From contig DOMY01000316.1 in NCBI GenBank assembly GCA_003509785.1, positions 1,701 through 15,152 on the forward strand: a stretch of DNA of 13,452 nucleotides, written 5' to 3'. A program made the translations under genes and the position numbers. Positions within the stretch are counted from its first letter, which is position 1, and each line of letters starts with the position of its first letter. This stretch comes from Gemmobacter sp. Lineage in GTDB: Bacteria > Pseudomonadota > Alphaproteobacteria > Rhodobacterales > Rhodobacteraceae. Under the pieces are notes generated by a model. It was not told where the DNA came from and ran no database searches. It saw only the letters and a list, made by a program, of their open reading frames with translations. This document shows positions 1 through 5,958 of the stretch, piece after piece.

Positions 1-1
1 C

Positions 2-286
2 GAACAGGGTGCCGCCGCCGCAAAGGCCTGCGCCATCTCCTTGCTGGCACAGGCGAAAAAGGCCTGCGGCGGCGATCTGGGCCGCGTCGTGCGGCTGGTG
101 AAACTGGTGGGCTTCGTCAATTCCACCCCCGATTTCACCGATCAGCCCAAGGTCATCAACGGCGCGTCGGATTTCATGGTCGCCGTGCTGGGTGATGCCG
201 GCCGCCATGCGCGCTCTGCCGTTTCCGCCGCCTCGCTGCCTTTCGGCGTTGCGGTGGAAATCGAGGCGATTTTCGAGATCGCCTGA
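2..286 (+). CDS. RidA (YjgF/YER057c/UK114) family protein, C-terminal part
   Basis: This is the 3' part of a gene cut by the left edge; 94 codons are visible before the TGA stop. The final segment (RSAVSAASLPFGVAVEIEAI) is the family's typical end. It carries the conserved Arg that binds a substrate carboxylate and the Glu near the C terminus. Family members deaminate reactive enamine/imine intermediates such as 2-aminoacrylate, or act as poorly defined small-ligand proteins, in trimers in the cytosol. The form of the sequence resembles the longer (about 150-residue) RidA group rather than the 128-residue archetype, so canonical RidA activity is not assured. The stop TGA shares one base with the ATG of the next gene (TGATG), which implies translational coupling with the phosphodiesterase downstream. 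Confidence 0.88.
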   Translation, partial: EQGAAAAKACAISLLAQAKKACGGDLGRVVRLVKLVGFVNSTPDFTDQPKVINGASDFMVAVLGDAGRHARSAVSAASLPFGVAVEIEAIFEIA

Positions 287-1053
287 TGTCCGCCCCCCTG
301 CACCCCGATTTTCTGCGCCTGCCGATCGCCCACCGCGCCCTGCATGATCGCGCGGCGGGCCGCCCGGAAAACAGCCGCGCCGCGATCCGCGCCGCCGTGG
401 CCGCAGGCTATGCGATCGAGATCGACCTGCAGCTGTCCTCGGATGGTGTCGCCATGGTCTTTCACGACGAAACGCTGGACCGGCTGACCACCGCCACCGG
501 CTGGGTGCAGGATCACAGAGCCGCCGATCTGGGCGCCATTCAGCTCCGGGATGCCGCAGACGGCATCCCGACCCTGACCGAAGTGCTTGATATCGTGGCC
601 GGAACCGTTCCCCTGCTGATCGAGGTGAAGGATCAGACACTGGTGCCCGCCGGCCGCATCGGCCCGCTGGAGGCCGCAACGGCCACCGCGCTGGCAGGCT
701 ATCCCGGCCCGGTGGCGCTGATGTCCTTCAACCCCGACAGCCTGGCCGAACTGGCGCGGCTCTGCCCCGATCTCCCGCGCGGGCTGACGACCGGCAGCTA
801 TGATCCCGAAAGCTATGCGCCCCTGCACGCCGATCTTTGCAACCGGCTGCGCGAGATCCCGGATTACGACTGGGTCGGCGCCTGCTTCATCAGCCATGAA
901 GCTGCCGATCTGGCCCGCCCCCGCGTGGCCGAACTGCAGGCACAGGGCGCCGCCGTGCTGTGCTGGACCATCCGTTCACCGCAAGCCGAAGCTGCAGCCC
1001 GCAAGATCGCCCGCAATATCACCTTCGAAGGCTATCTGGCTGCAAAAACTTGA
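286..1053 (+). CDS. Glycerophosphodiester phosphodiesterase family protein
   Basis: The 255-residue product matches the GDPD TIM-barrel family (UgpQ-like). These enzymes hydrolyse glycerophosphodiesters from phospholipid turnover to glycerol-3-phosphate and an alcohol, using a divalent metal. Visible catalytic elements are IAHR (H16, R17), PENS (28-30), EIDLQLSSDG with E45 and D47, FHDETLDR with H60, and LIEVKD with E113 and K115. The usual HRG is HRA here, and the usual C-terminal 'DGIxTDxP' is replaced by NITFEGYLA, a common variant of the short form. No signal peptide is apparent, so a cytosolic enzyme is likely. The start is the ATG overlapping the stop of the RidA-family gene (TGATG); no strong Shine-Dalgarno is seen, which fits translational coupling. 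The substrate cannot be told from sequence. Confidence 0.92.
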   Translation: MSAPLHPDFLRLPIAHRALHDRAAGRPENSRAAIRAAVAAGYAIEIDLQLSSDGVAMVFHDETLDRLTTATGWVQDHRAADLGAIQLRDAADGIPTLTEVLDIVAGTVPLLIEVKDQTLVPAGRIGPLEAATATALAGYPGPVALMSFNPDSLAELARLCPDLPRGLTTGSYDPESYAPLHADLCNRLREIPDYDWVGACFISHEAADLARPRVAELQAQGAAVLCWTIRSPQAEAAARKIARNITFEGYLAAKT

Positions 1054-1085
1054 CTTTCCTGCCCACGGCCTCATCTTCCCGTTGT

Positions 1086-1130
1086 CGAAATATCCTCGGG
1101 GGGCACGGGGGGCAGACAGCCCCCCGCCCC
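1086..1130. repeat. GC-rich intergenic hairpin element with AAATATCCTC leader
   Basis: An AAATATCCTC motif (1088-1097) is followed by a G-run, then a 7-bp stem GGGGGGC (1107-1113) / GCCCCCC (1119-1125) with loop AGACA. An outer GGGG/CCCC pairing is possible (1100-1103 with 1127-1130). From memory, related sequences recur between genes in Rhodobacterales genomes, but this was not checked. It sits between the phosphodiesterase gene and the next gene and could end transcription or stabilise the upstream mRNA. There is no T-tract, so a simple Rho-independent terminator is not convincing. Confidence 0.55.
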
Positions 1131-1149
1131 TCCGCAAGTCGAGGAGCCG

Positions 1150-2328
1150 GTGTTGCCGGAACTGACCGTCACGCTTGCCGAATCCTTTGCCGCCATCCCC
1201 GCCGCCCGCTGGGATGCGCTGGCCTGCCCCGAGGCGGCAACCGGCCGGCCGGATGATCCCTTCACCACCCACCGCTTCCTTCTGGCGCTGGAAAGCTCGC
1301 GCTCGGTTGGCCCCGGCACCGGCTGGCTGCCCCGGCCGCTGCTGGTGGAGGATGCGGGCCAACTGATTGCGGCGGCACCGCTTTTTGTGAAATCGCACAG
1401 TCAGGGCGAATATATCTTCGACCATGGCTGGGCCGAGGCCTATGAGCGGGCGGGCGGGCGCTATTACCCGAAACTGCAGATCGCCGTGCCCTTCACCCCT
1501 GCCACCGGGCGGCGGTTCCTGACCCTGCCGGGCCACGAGATCGCAGGCCAGGCGGCGCTGATCGAAGGTGCCACCACCATCGCCCGTCAGAATGGCCTGT
1601 CGTCGCTCCATGCCACATTCTGCACGGAAACAGAGGCCGAAGCCGGCGCCGCTTTGGGCCTGATGCCCCGGGTGACGCAGCAATTTCACTGGCATAATCA
1701 AGGCTTTGCCAGCTATGATGACTTTCTGGCCAGCCTCGCCTCGCGCAAGCGCAAGGCGCTGCGCAAGGAACGCGAAACCGCGAACGGGCATGGGCTGGTG
1801 ATCGAAAACCTGACCGGCGATCAGATCCGCCCCGAACACTGGCAGGCCTTCTGGGAGTTCTATCAGGACACCGGCCGCCGCAAATGGGGGCAGCCCTATC
1901 TGACGCGGGCATTTTTCGACGAGATTCACCGCACCATGCGGGATGATGTGCTGCTCGTCATCGCCTCCGATCAGGGGCGGCCTGTGGCGGGGGCGCTGAA
2001 TTTCCTTGGGAAATCGGTGATTTACGGGCGCTACTGGGGTTGCATTGCCGATTACGCCTGCCTGCATTTCGAACTGTGCTATCATCGTGCCATTGACCAT
2101 GCGATTGCCCATGGCCTGAACCGGGTCGAGGCAGGCGCGCAGGGCGAACACAAGCTGGCGCGGGGCTATCTTCCGGTAAAAACCCATTCTTTACATTGGG
2201 TTGCAGATCCGGGCTTTGCGCGCGCCGTGGCCGATTATCTGGATCGCGAACAACGCGCTGTCGATGAAGAGATCGAGATCCTGACCGCCTATGGCCCGTT
2301 CCGCCGGGGCGCGCTTCAGGGCGAATAG
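1150..2328 (+). CDS. FemAB-like / GNAT-fold N-acyltransferase (DUF482, COG3146)
   Basis: The 392-residue protein belongs to the DUF482/FemAB-like predicted acyltransferases, often annotated as 'peptidoglycan biosynthesis protein' without proof of substrate. Hallmarks in order are an N-terminal PFTTHRFLLALE (37-48), GEYIFDHGWAEAYE (86-99), YYPKLQIAVPFTPATGRR (105-122), the basic FLASLASRKRKALRKER (192-208), GRYWGC (293-298) and a C-terminal GAQGEHKLARGYLPV (329-343). There are no membrane segments, so it is cytosolic. Two starts are in frame: GTG at 1150, only 3 nt after the GAGGAG Shine-Dalgarno (1141-1146), and TTG at 1153 with a better 6-nt spacing. I keep GTG. The full length is typical of the family. 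The acceptor molecule is unknown. Confidence 0.88.
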   Translation: MLPELTVTLAESFAAIPAARWDALACPEAATGRPDDPFTTHRFLLALESSRSVGPGTGWLPRPLLVEDAGQLIAAAPLFVKSHSQGEYIFDHGWAEAYERAGGRYYPKLQIAVPFTPATGRRFLTLPGHEIAGQAALIEGATTIARQNGLSSLHATFCTETEAEAGAALGLMPRVTQQFHWHNQGFASYDDFLASLASRKRKALRKERETANGHGLVIENLTGDQIRPEHWQAFWEFYQDTGRRKWGQPYLTRAFFDEIHRTMRDDVLLVIASDQGRPVAGALNFLGKSVIYGRYWGCIADYACLHFELCYHRAIDHAIAHGLNRVEAGAQGEHKLARGYLPVKTHSLHWVADPGFARAVADYLDREQRAVDEEIEILTAYGPFRRGALQGE

Positions 2329-2365
2329 ACCGCTGCACCCGGCATGTGCCGATGGAGGAAAGCCT

Positions 2366-2731
2366 ATGCAACTGCTGACAGATGCTGAACGCGCCGAAGC
2401 CCTGCCGGGGCTGGGCGAAACTGGCTGGCGCGCCGTGCCAGACCGCGACGCCATCCGCAAGATATGGAAATTCAAAGGTTTTTCAGAAGCCTGGGGATTC
2501 ATGTCTCGCGTGGCTCTGGCCGCGGAAAAGGCCGATCATCACCCAGAATGGGCCAATACCTATAATGTCGTGGATGTGGTGCTGACCACCCATGCCTGCG
2601 ACGGGCTGTCGGCGCTGGATATCGCGCTGGCACAAAAGATGGATCGGCTGGCGGGCAGTGCCACGGTGCAGACCGATCATTCAGAGCCGGTGGATTGCCT
2701 GTGCAAGCTGGAACACGGCAGCCGCAACTGA
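2366..2731 (+). CDS. phhB: 4a-hydroxytetrahydrobiopterin dehydratase (pterin-4a-carbinolamine dehydratase)
   Basis: This enzyme dehydrates 4a-hydroxytetrahydropterin, recycling the cofactor of aromatic amino acid hydroxylases; other cellular pterins may be the substrate where no hydroxylase exists. The 121-residue product carries the complete family signature: E54, H58-H59-P60, Y66, H76 and D85 with standard spacing. The ATG at 2366 was chosen because GGAGGA (2354-2359) sits 6 nt upstream; the longer reading frame has no such site. It starts 37 nt after the acyltransferase stop and is probably co-transcribed with it. It differs from the roughly 95-115-residue norm by a C-terminal tail of about 20 residues with a Cys-Leu-Cys motif (C111, C113). 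No phenylalanine hydroxylase gene is in the window. Confidence 0.93.
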   Translation: MQLLTDAERAEALPGLGETGWRAVPDRDAIRKIWKFKGFSEAWGFMSRVALAAEKADHHPEWANTYNVVDVVLTTHACDGLSALDIALAQKMDRLAGSATVQTDHSEPVDCLCKLEHGSRN

Positions 2732-2786
2732 GGTCTGGTTGCGGTATGGCCCGCGTCGGTTCTGCGTCGGGTCTTTGTCCCGACAG

Positions 2787-2820
2787 AAAGGGGCCGGGCA
2801 TCTGCATGCCCGGCCCCCTT
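2787..2820. terminator. Bidirectional Rho-independent-type terminator
   Basis: A 12-bp perfect stem, GGGGCCGGGCAT (2790-2801) / ATGCCCGGCCCC (2806-2817), with a CTGC loop lies between two convergent genes. A-rich bases precede it (AAA 2787-2789) and CTT follows, so each strand has a short T-run after the stem; the minus-strand side (CCCCTTTCTGTC) is the better one. It would end both the dehydratase transcript (+) and the peroxiredoxin transcript (-). Confidence 0.85.
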
Positions 2821-2834
2821 GCTTTCGCTGTGGA

Positions 2835-3323
2835 TCAGATCGCTGCCAGCAGCGCTTCCCCGCCCGAGGCTTCGCAGACGCCGGGGCTTTCCTCGACATG
2901 CAGCACCTTGACCAGGCCATCTTCGGCATAAAGCGCATAACGCTTGGACCGGCCGATCAGGCCGACGGCAGGCGCCGAGAATTCCAGCCCGAGCGCTGCG
3001 GTAAAGCTGCCATCGGCATCGCCCGCAAAGGTGATCCCGGCTTCGGTCGCGCCGGTGGATTCGCCCCAGGCCTTCATCACGAAGGGATCGTTGACCGAAA
3101 CGCAGATGATTTCATCCACGCCCTTGGCGGCGAAAGCATCCTTGGTGCGCATGAAGCTGGGCACATGGGCGGTGGTGCAGGTGCCGGTATAGGCGCCCGG
3201 CAGACCGAAGATCACGACCTTGCGGCCTTTCACCTTGTCGGCCAGATCCAGCTTTTCGGGGCCATTGGCACCGAAAACCAGAAGGCTGGCTTCGGGCAGG
3301 GTGCTGCCTGCGGAAATTGTCAT
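2835..3323 (-). CDS. Type II peroxiredoxin (PrxD / Prx5 subfamily)
   Basis: The 162-residue thiol peroxidase reduces hydrogen peroxide and alkyl hydroperoxides. The peroxidatic Cys is C49 in LPGAYTGTCTTAHVPSF (41-57). A second Cys, C74 in EIICVSVNDPFVMKAWG, lies 25 residues later. That is the spacing of the peroxidatic and resolving cysteines of plant type II Prx, which use glutaredoxin or thioredoxin. A third Cys, C150, is near the C terminus. There is no signal peptide. The start is the ATG at 3323, with GAGGGA upstream; the reading frame extends a further 52 codons but that part is low-complexity, Pro/Arg-rich and has no family similarity. It is divergent from the FAD reductase gene across about 100 bp and convergent with the dehydratase gene, with a shared terminator. 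Confidence 0.93.
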   Translation of the reverse strand: MTISAGSTLPEASLLVFGANGPEKLDLADKVKGRKVVIFGLPGAYTGTCTTAHVPSFMRTKDAFAAKGVDEIICVSVNDPFVMKAWGESTGATEAGITFAGDADGSFTAALGLEFSAPAVGLIGRSKRYALYAEDGLVKVLHVEESPGVCEASGGEALLAAI

Positions 3324-3340
3324 ACTGTGTCCCTCGCGCG

Positions 3341-3368
3341 TTGCGTTTCCGATGCTGCCAGATATAGG
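3341..3368 (+). promoter_or_regulatory. Possible sigma-70-type promoter for the FAD reductase operon
   Basis: TTGCGT (3341-3346) and TATAGG (3363-3368) are separated by 16 nt in the divergent region between the peroxiredoxin and reductase genes. The match is partial (TTG and TATA cores). The GATATAG island is the only AT-rich heptamer in the interval, and it also reads CTATATC on the minus strand, where it could serve the peroxiredoxin gene. Confidence 0.35.
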
Positions 3369-3424
3369 GTCCGCCGCAGGACAGGGCCAGAGGCGAGGCC
3401 GATTTCGCCGGGTGGAGACAGGGA

Positions 3425-4624
3425 ATGGCACATTTCGTGGTGGTGGGGGCCGGGCAGGCCGGGGCAGCCCTGGTGGCAAAGCTGCGCGGGCTGGGGTTTC
3501 AGGGCGATATCACCCTGATCGGCGAAGAAACCGCGCCCCCCTATCAGCGCCCGCCCCTGTCGAAAGCCTATCTGCTGGGCCAGATGGAGGAAGAGCGGCT
3601 TTGGCTGCGCTCTGCCGATTTCTATGCCGATCAGCGCATCACGCTGAAGCTGGGCCATCGGGTGGCGGGCATCGACGCGGCGGCGCAGACCATCACCCTG
3701 GGCGGCGAAGTGATCGGCTATGATGCGCTGGTGCTGACCACGGGTTCGGTGCCGCGCCGCCTGCCTGCGGCGGTGGGCGGCGATCTGGACGGCATCTTTA
3801 CCGTGCGCACCCTGGCGGATGTGGATGCCATGCGCGCCGAATGTGTGGCAGGCCGCCGCGTGGTGATCGTGGGCGGCGGCTATATCGGGCTGGAGGCGGC
3901 GGCAGTGGCCGCCAAGCTGGGCCTGACGGTGACGGTGGTGGAAATGGCGCCCCGCATCCTGCAACGGGTGGCGGCTCCCGAAACTTCGGATTTCTTCCGC
4001 GACCTGCACCGCGCGCATGGCGTGCGGATCATCGAGGGCGTGGGGCTGGAGGGGCTGGAGGGCGAGGGCCGGGTGACGGCGGCGCGGCTGGCCGATGGCG
4101 CCGTGATCCCCTGCGATTTCGTCATTGCCGGGGTGGGCATCCTGCCGGTCACCGATCTGGCCGAGGCGGCGGGCTGCGCGCTGGAGAATGGCATCCGCAC
4201 CGATGCGCAGGGCCGCACCTCTGTGCCGCAGATCTGGGCAGCGGGCGATTGCGCATCTTTCCCGCATCAGGGCGGGCGCATCCGGCTGGAATCGGTGGGC
4301 AATGCCATAGATCAGGCCGAGCTGGTGGCGGAAAACCTGCTGGGCGCGGGCAAGGACTATCAGGCCAAGCCTTGGTTCTGGTCGGATCAATATGAGTGCA
4401 AGCTGCAGATCGCCGGGTTGAACAGCGGCTATGACCGCGTGGTGGCGCGGCGCGGCGCGGGCAGCGCCAGCTTCTGGTATTACGCGGGCGACCGCCTGCT
4501 GGCGGTGGATGCGATGAACGATCCGCGCGCCTATATGGTGGGCAAGCGGCTGATCGAGGCCGGGCGCAGCCCCGATCCGGCGGCAGTGGAAACGGTGACA
4601 GATCTGAAAGCGCTGATGGCATGA
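3425..4624 (+). CDS. NAD(P)/FAD-dependent oxidoreductase, ferredoxin (rhodocoxin/putidaredoxin) reductase type
   Basis: The 399-residue flavoprotein passes electrons from NAD(P)H through FAD to a [2Fe-2S] ferredoxin in characterised relatives. Features are the N-terminal FAD motif GAGQAG (8-13), YQRPPLSKAYL (40-50), the second Rossmann motif GGGYIG (150-155) ending in VVE (E173, which favours NADH), and the FAD-binding WAAGDCA (271-277). The C-terminal domain has KPWFWSDQY (315-323), typical of putidaredoxin and rhodocoxin reductases. The start ATG has GGAG at 3414-3417, 7 nt upstream. The stop overlaps the rsmD start by 4 nt (ATGA). No ferredoxin, P450 or dioxygenase gene lies nearby, so the electron acceptor is unknown. 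It could instead belong to an orphan group using another acceptor. Confidence 0.9.
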   Translation: MAHFVVVGAGQAGAALVAKLRGLGFQGDITLIGEETAPPYQRPPLSKAYLLGQMEEERLWLRSADFYADQRITLKLGHRVAGIDAAAQTITLGGEVIGYDALVLTTGSVPRRLPAAVGGDLDGIFTVRTLADVDAMRAECVAGRRVVIVGGGYIGLEAAAVAAKLGLTVTVVEMAPRILQRVAAPETSDFFRDLHRAHGVRIIEGVGLEGLEGEGRVTAARLADGAVIPCDFVIAGVGILPVTDLAEAAGCALENGIRTDAQGRTSVPQIWAAGDCASFPHQGGRIRLESVGNAIDQAELVAENLLGAGKDYQAKPWFWSDQYECKLQIAGLNSGYDRVVARRGAGSASFWYYAGDRLLAVDAMNDPRAYMVGKRLIEAGRSPDPAAVETVTDLKALMA

Positions 4625-5190
4625 GAATTATCGGCGGCAGCGCGCGCGGCCTGAAACTGGCGGATGTGGGGGCGGGCGATCCCGCCGCCCATCTGCGCCC
4701 CACATCAGACCGGGTGCGCGAGGCGATCTTCAACCTCTTGGTGAATGGCCGGGTGGCGCAGACGGGCGATCCGCTGACCGGCGCGCGGGTGCTGGATCTG
4801 TTCGCAGGCACCGGCGCCCTGGGCCTTGAGGCGCTGAGCCGGGGGGCGGCGCAGGTGGCCTTTGTCGATGACGGCACCGCCGCCCGCGCCCTGCTGCGCC
4901 GCAATATCGAGCTGATGCGGGCGATGGGCAGCACCGATGTCTGGCGCCGCGATGCAACGGCGATGGGGCTGAACCGCGGGCCGGGCTATGGGCTGGTGTT
5001 CCTCGATCCGCCCTATGGCAAGGGGCTGGGGGAAAAGGCGCTGGCCTCCTGTCTGGCGGGGGGGTGGCTTGCGCCCGGCGCGCTGGTGGTCTGGGAGGAA
5101 AGCAGCGCCCCGGTGCCGCCTGCCGGCTTCACCGAGATCGACCAGCGGAAATATGGCGAAACATTCATTACCCTGTTGAGGCTGGCATGA
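4621..5190 (+). CDS. rsmD: 16S rRNA (guanine(966)-N(2))-methyltransferase RsmD
   Basis: RsmD methylates G966 (E. coli numbering) of 16S rRNA in the assembling 30S subunit, using SAM. The 189-residue product has the family's N-terminal MRIIGGSARG and RPTSDRVREAIFN (26-38). SAM motif I is VLDLFAGTGALGLEALSRG (57-75) and the catalytic motif IV is DPPY (129-132). Near the C terminus is RKYGET (176-181). Length is normal. Both ends overlap neighbours by ATGA, upstream with the FAD reductase and downstream with the HAD hydrolase, so the three genes form one translationally coupled unit. Confidence 0.95.
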   Translation: MRIIGGSARGLKLADVGAGDPAAHLRPTSDRVREAIFNLLVNGRVAQTGDPLTGARVLDLFAGTGALGLEALSRGAAQVAFVDDGTAARALLRRNIELMRAMGSTDVWRRDATAMGLNRGPGYGLVFLDPPYGKGLGEKALASCLAGGWLAPGALVVWEESSAPVPPAGFTEIDQRKYGETFITLLRLA

Positions 5191-5834
5191 CACCTGCGGC
5201 GGTTCTTTTCGATTGCGACGGCGTGGTGGTGGACAGCGAGCCCATGACCTTTGATCTGCTGGCCGAAGATCTGGCCGCGCGCGGCCTGATCCTGACCCAT
5301 GCAGAAATGGAGCAGCAGTTTCTGGGCGGCACGATCGAACGGGTGGGGATCAAGGCGCGGGCAATGGGCGCCGATATCCCCGAAGGCTGGACCGATCTCT
5401 TCTATGAAAAGCTCTATGCCCGGCTCGCCGAGGGCACGGCGCTGATTGCCGATGTGCTGCAGGTCTTCGATGCGCTGGATGCGGCGGGCATCCCCTATGC
5501 CATCGGATCGAACGGCACGATGCGCAAGATGGAGATCACGCTGGGCCAGTATCCGGCGCTGGCCGCGCGGCTGGAGGGGCGGATCTTCTCGGGCCGCGAT
5601 CTGAAGATGCTGAAGCCCGATCCCGATCTGTATCTGTTTGCCGCCCGCAAGCTGCGCATCCCGCCGCAGGGCTGCGTGGTGATCGAAGACAGCCCGACGG
5701 GCGCGCGCGCCGCCGCCGCTGCGGGGATGCGCTGCTTCGGCTATGCGCCCAGCGGCGATGGTGCCGGGCTGGTGGCCGAGGGCGCCCGCCCCTTCCGCGC
5801 CATGGCCGATCTGCCCGGCCTCTTGGGGTTGTAA
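5187..5834 (+). CDS. HAD-IA family phosphatase (phosphoglycolate phosphatase / beta-phosphoglucomutase-like)
   Basis: The 215-residue product has all four HAD motifs. Motif I is FDCDGVVVDSE with nucleophile D9 and general acid D11; motif II is GSNG with S108; motif III is LKPDPDLY with K143; motif IV is VIEDSPTGARAAAAAGM with E167 and D168. The helical cap lies at about 17-85. The GVVVDSEP sequence after motif I resembles the YieH/6-phosphogluconate phosphatase and beta-phosphoglucomutase branches, so the substrate is a small phospho-sugar or similar metabolite but cannot be named. The chosen start is the ATG at 5187 overlapping the rsmD stop (ATGA); the upstream extension in this frame lies entirely inside rsmD and lacks HAD similarity. 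Confidence 0.9.
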   Translation: MTPAAVLFDCDGVVVDSEPMTFDLLAEDLAARGLILTHAEMEQQFLGGTIERVGIKARAMGADIPEGWTDLFYEKLYARLAEGTALIADVLQVFDALDAAGIPYAIGSNGTMRKMEITLGQYPALAARLEGRIFSGRDLKMLKPDPDLYLFAARKLRIPPQGCVVIEDSPTGARAAAAAGMRCFGYAPSGDGAGLVAEGARPFRAMADLPGLLGL

Positions 5835-5880
5835 GCCGCGCCTTGCGGCTTGCTCCTTTCCAAATACTCAAAAAACAAGA
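5833..5880 (+). terminator. Hairpin plus AAATACTC / A-rich element after the HAD gene
   Basis: A 7-bp stem AAGCCGC (5833-5839) / GCGGCTT (5845-5851), loop GCCTT, begins in the stop codon of the HAD gene. It is followed by CTCCTTTCC, the motif CCAAATACTC (5860-5869) and an A-run. The T-run is weak. The AAATACTC part resembles the AAATATCCTC motif at 1088-1097, suggesting two members of one intergenic element family. Confidence 0.5.
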
Positions 5881-5922
5881 AGACAAGCGGCCGCAAGGCC
5901 GCGCAGGCGCCCTGAAAGACTT

Positions 5923-5942
5923 GCGCGCCCGGCAGGGCGCGC
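5923..5942 (-). terminator. GC-rich hairpin downstream of matB
   Basis: An 8-bp perfect stem GCGCGCCC (5923-5930) / GGGCGCGC (5935-5942) with a 4-nt loop lies 16 nt past the matB stop on the minus strand and is followed there by AAGTCTTTC. A second, smaller stem GCGGCC (5887-5892) / GGCCGC (5897-5902) with a GCAA loop lies farther on. Together they probably separate the convergent HAD and matB transcripts. Confidence 0.55.
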
Positions 5943-5958
5943 GCCGCCTGGCAAGCGG

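Noticed and set aside
976..2187. A 403-codon minus-strand frame opposite the FemAB-like gene
   Set aside because: A shadow frame; the plus-strand protein shows several conserved family blocks and the antisense product shows none.
3320..4390. A 356-codon minus-strand frame opposite the FAD reductase gene
   Set aside because: His/Gln/Arg-rich shadow of the reductase, whose Rossmann motifs are clear on the plus strand.
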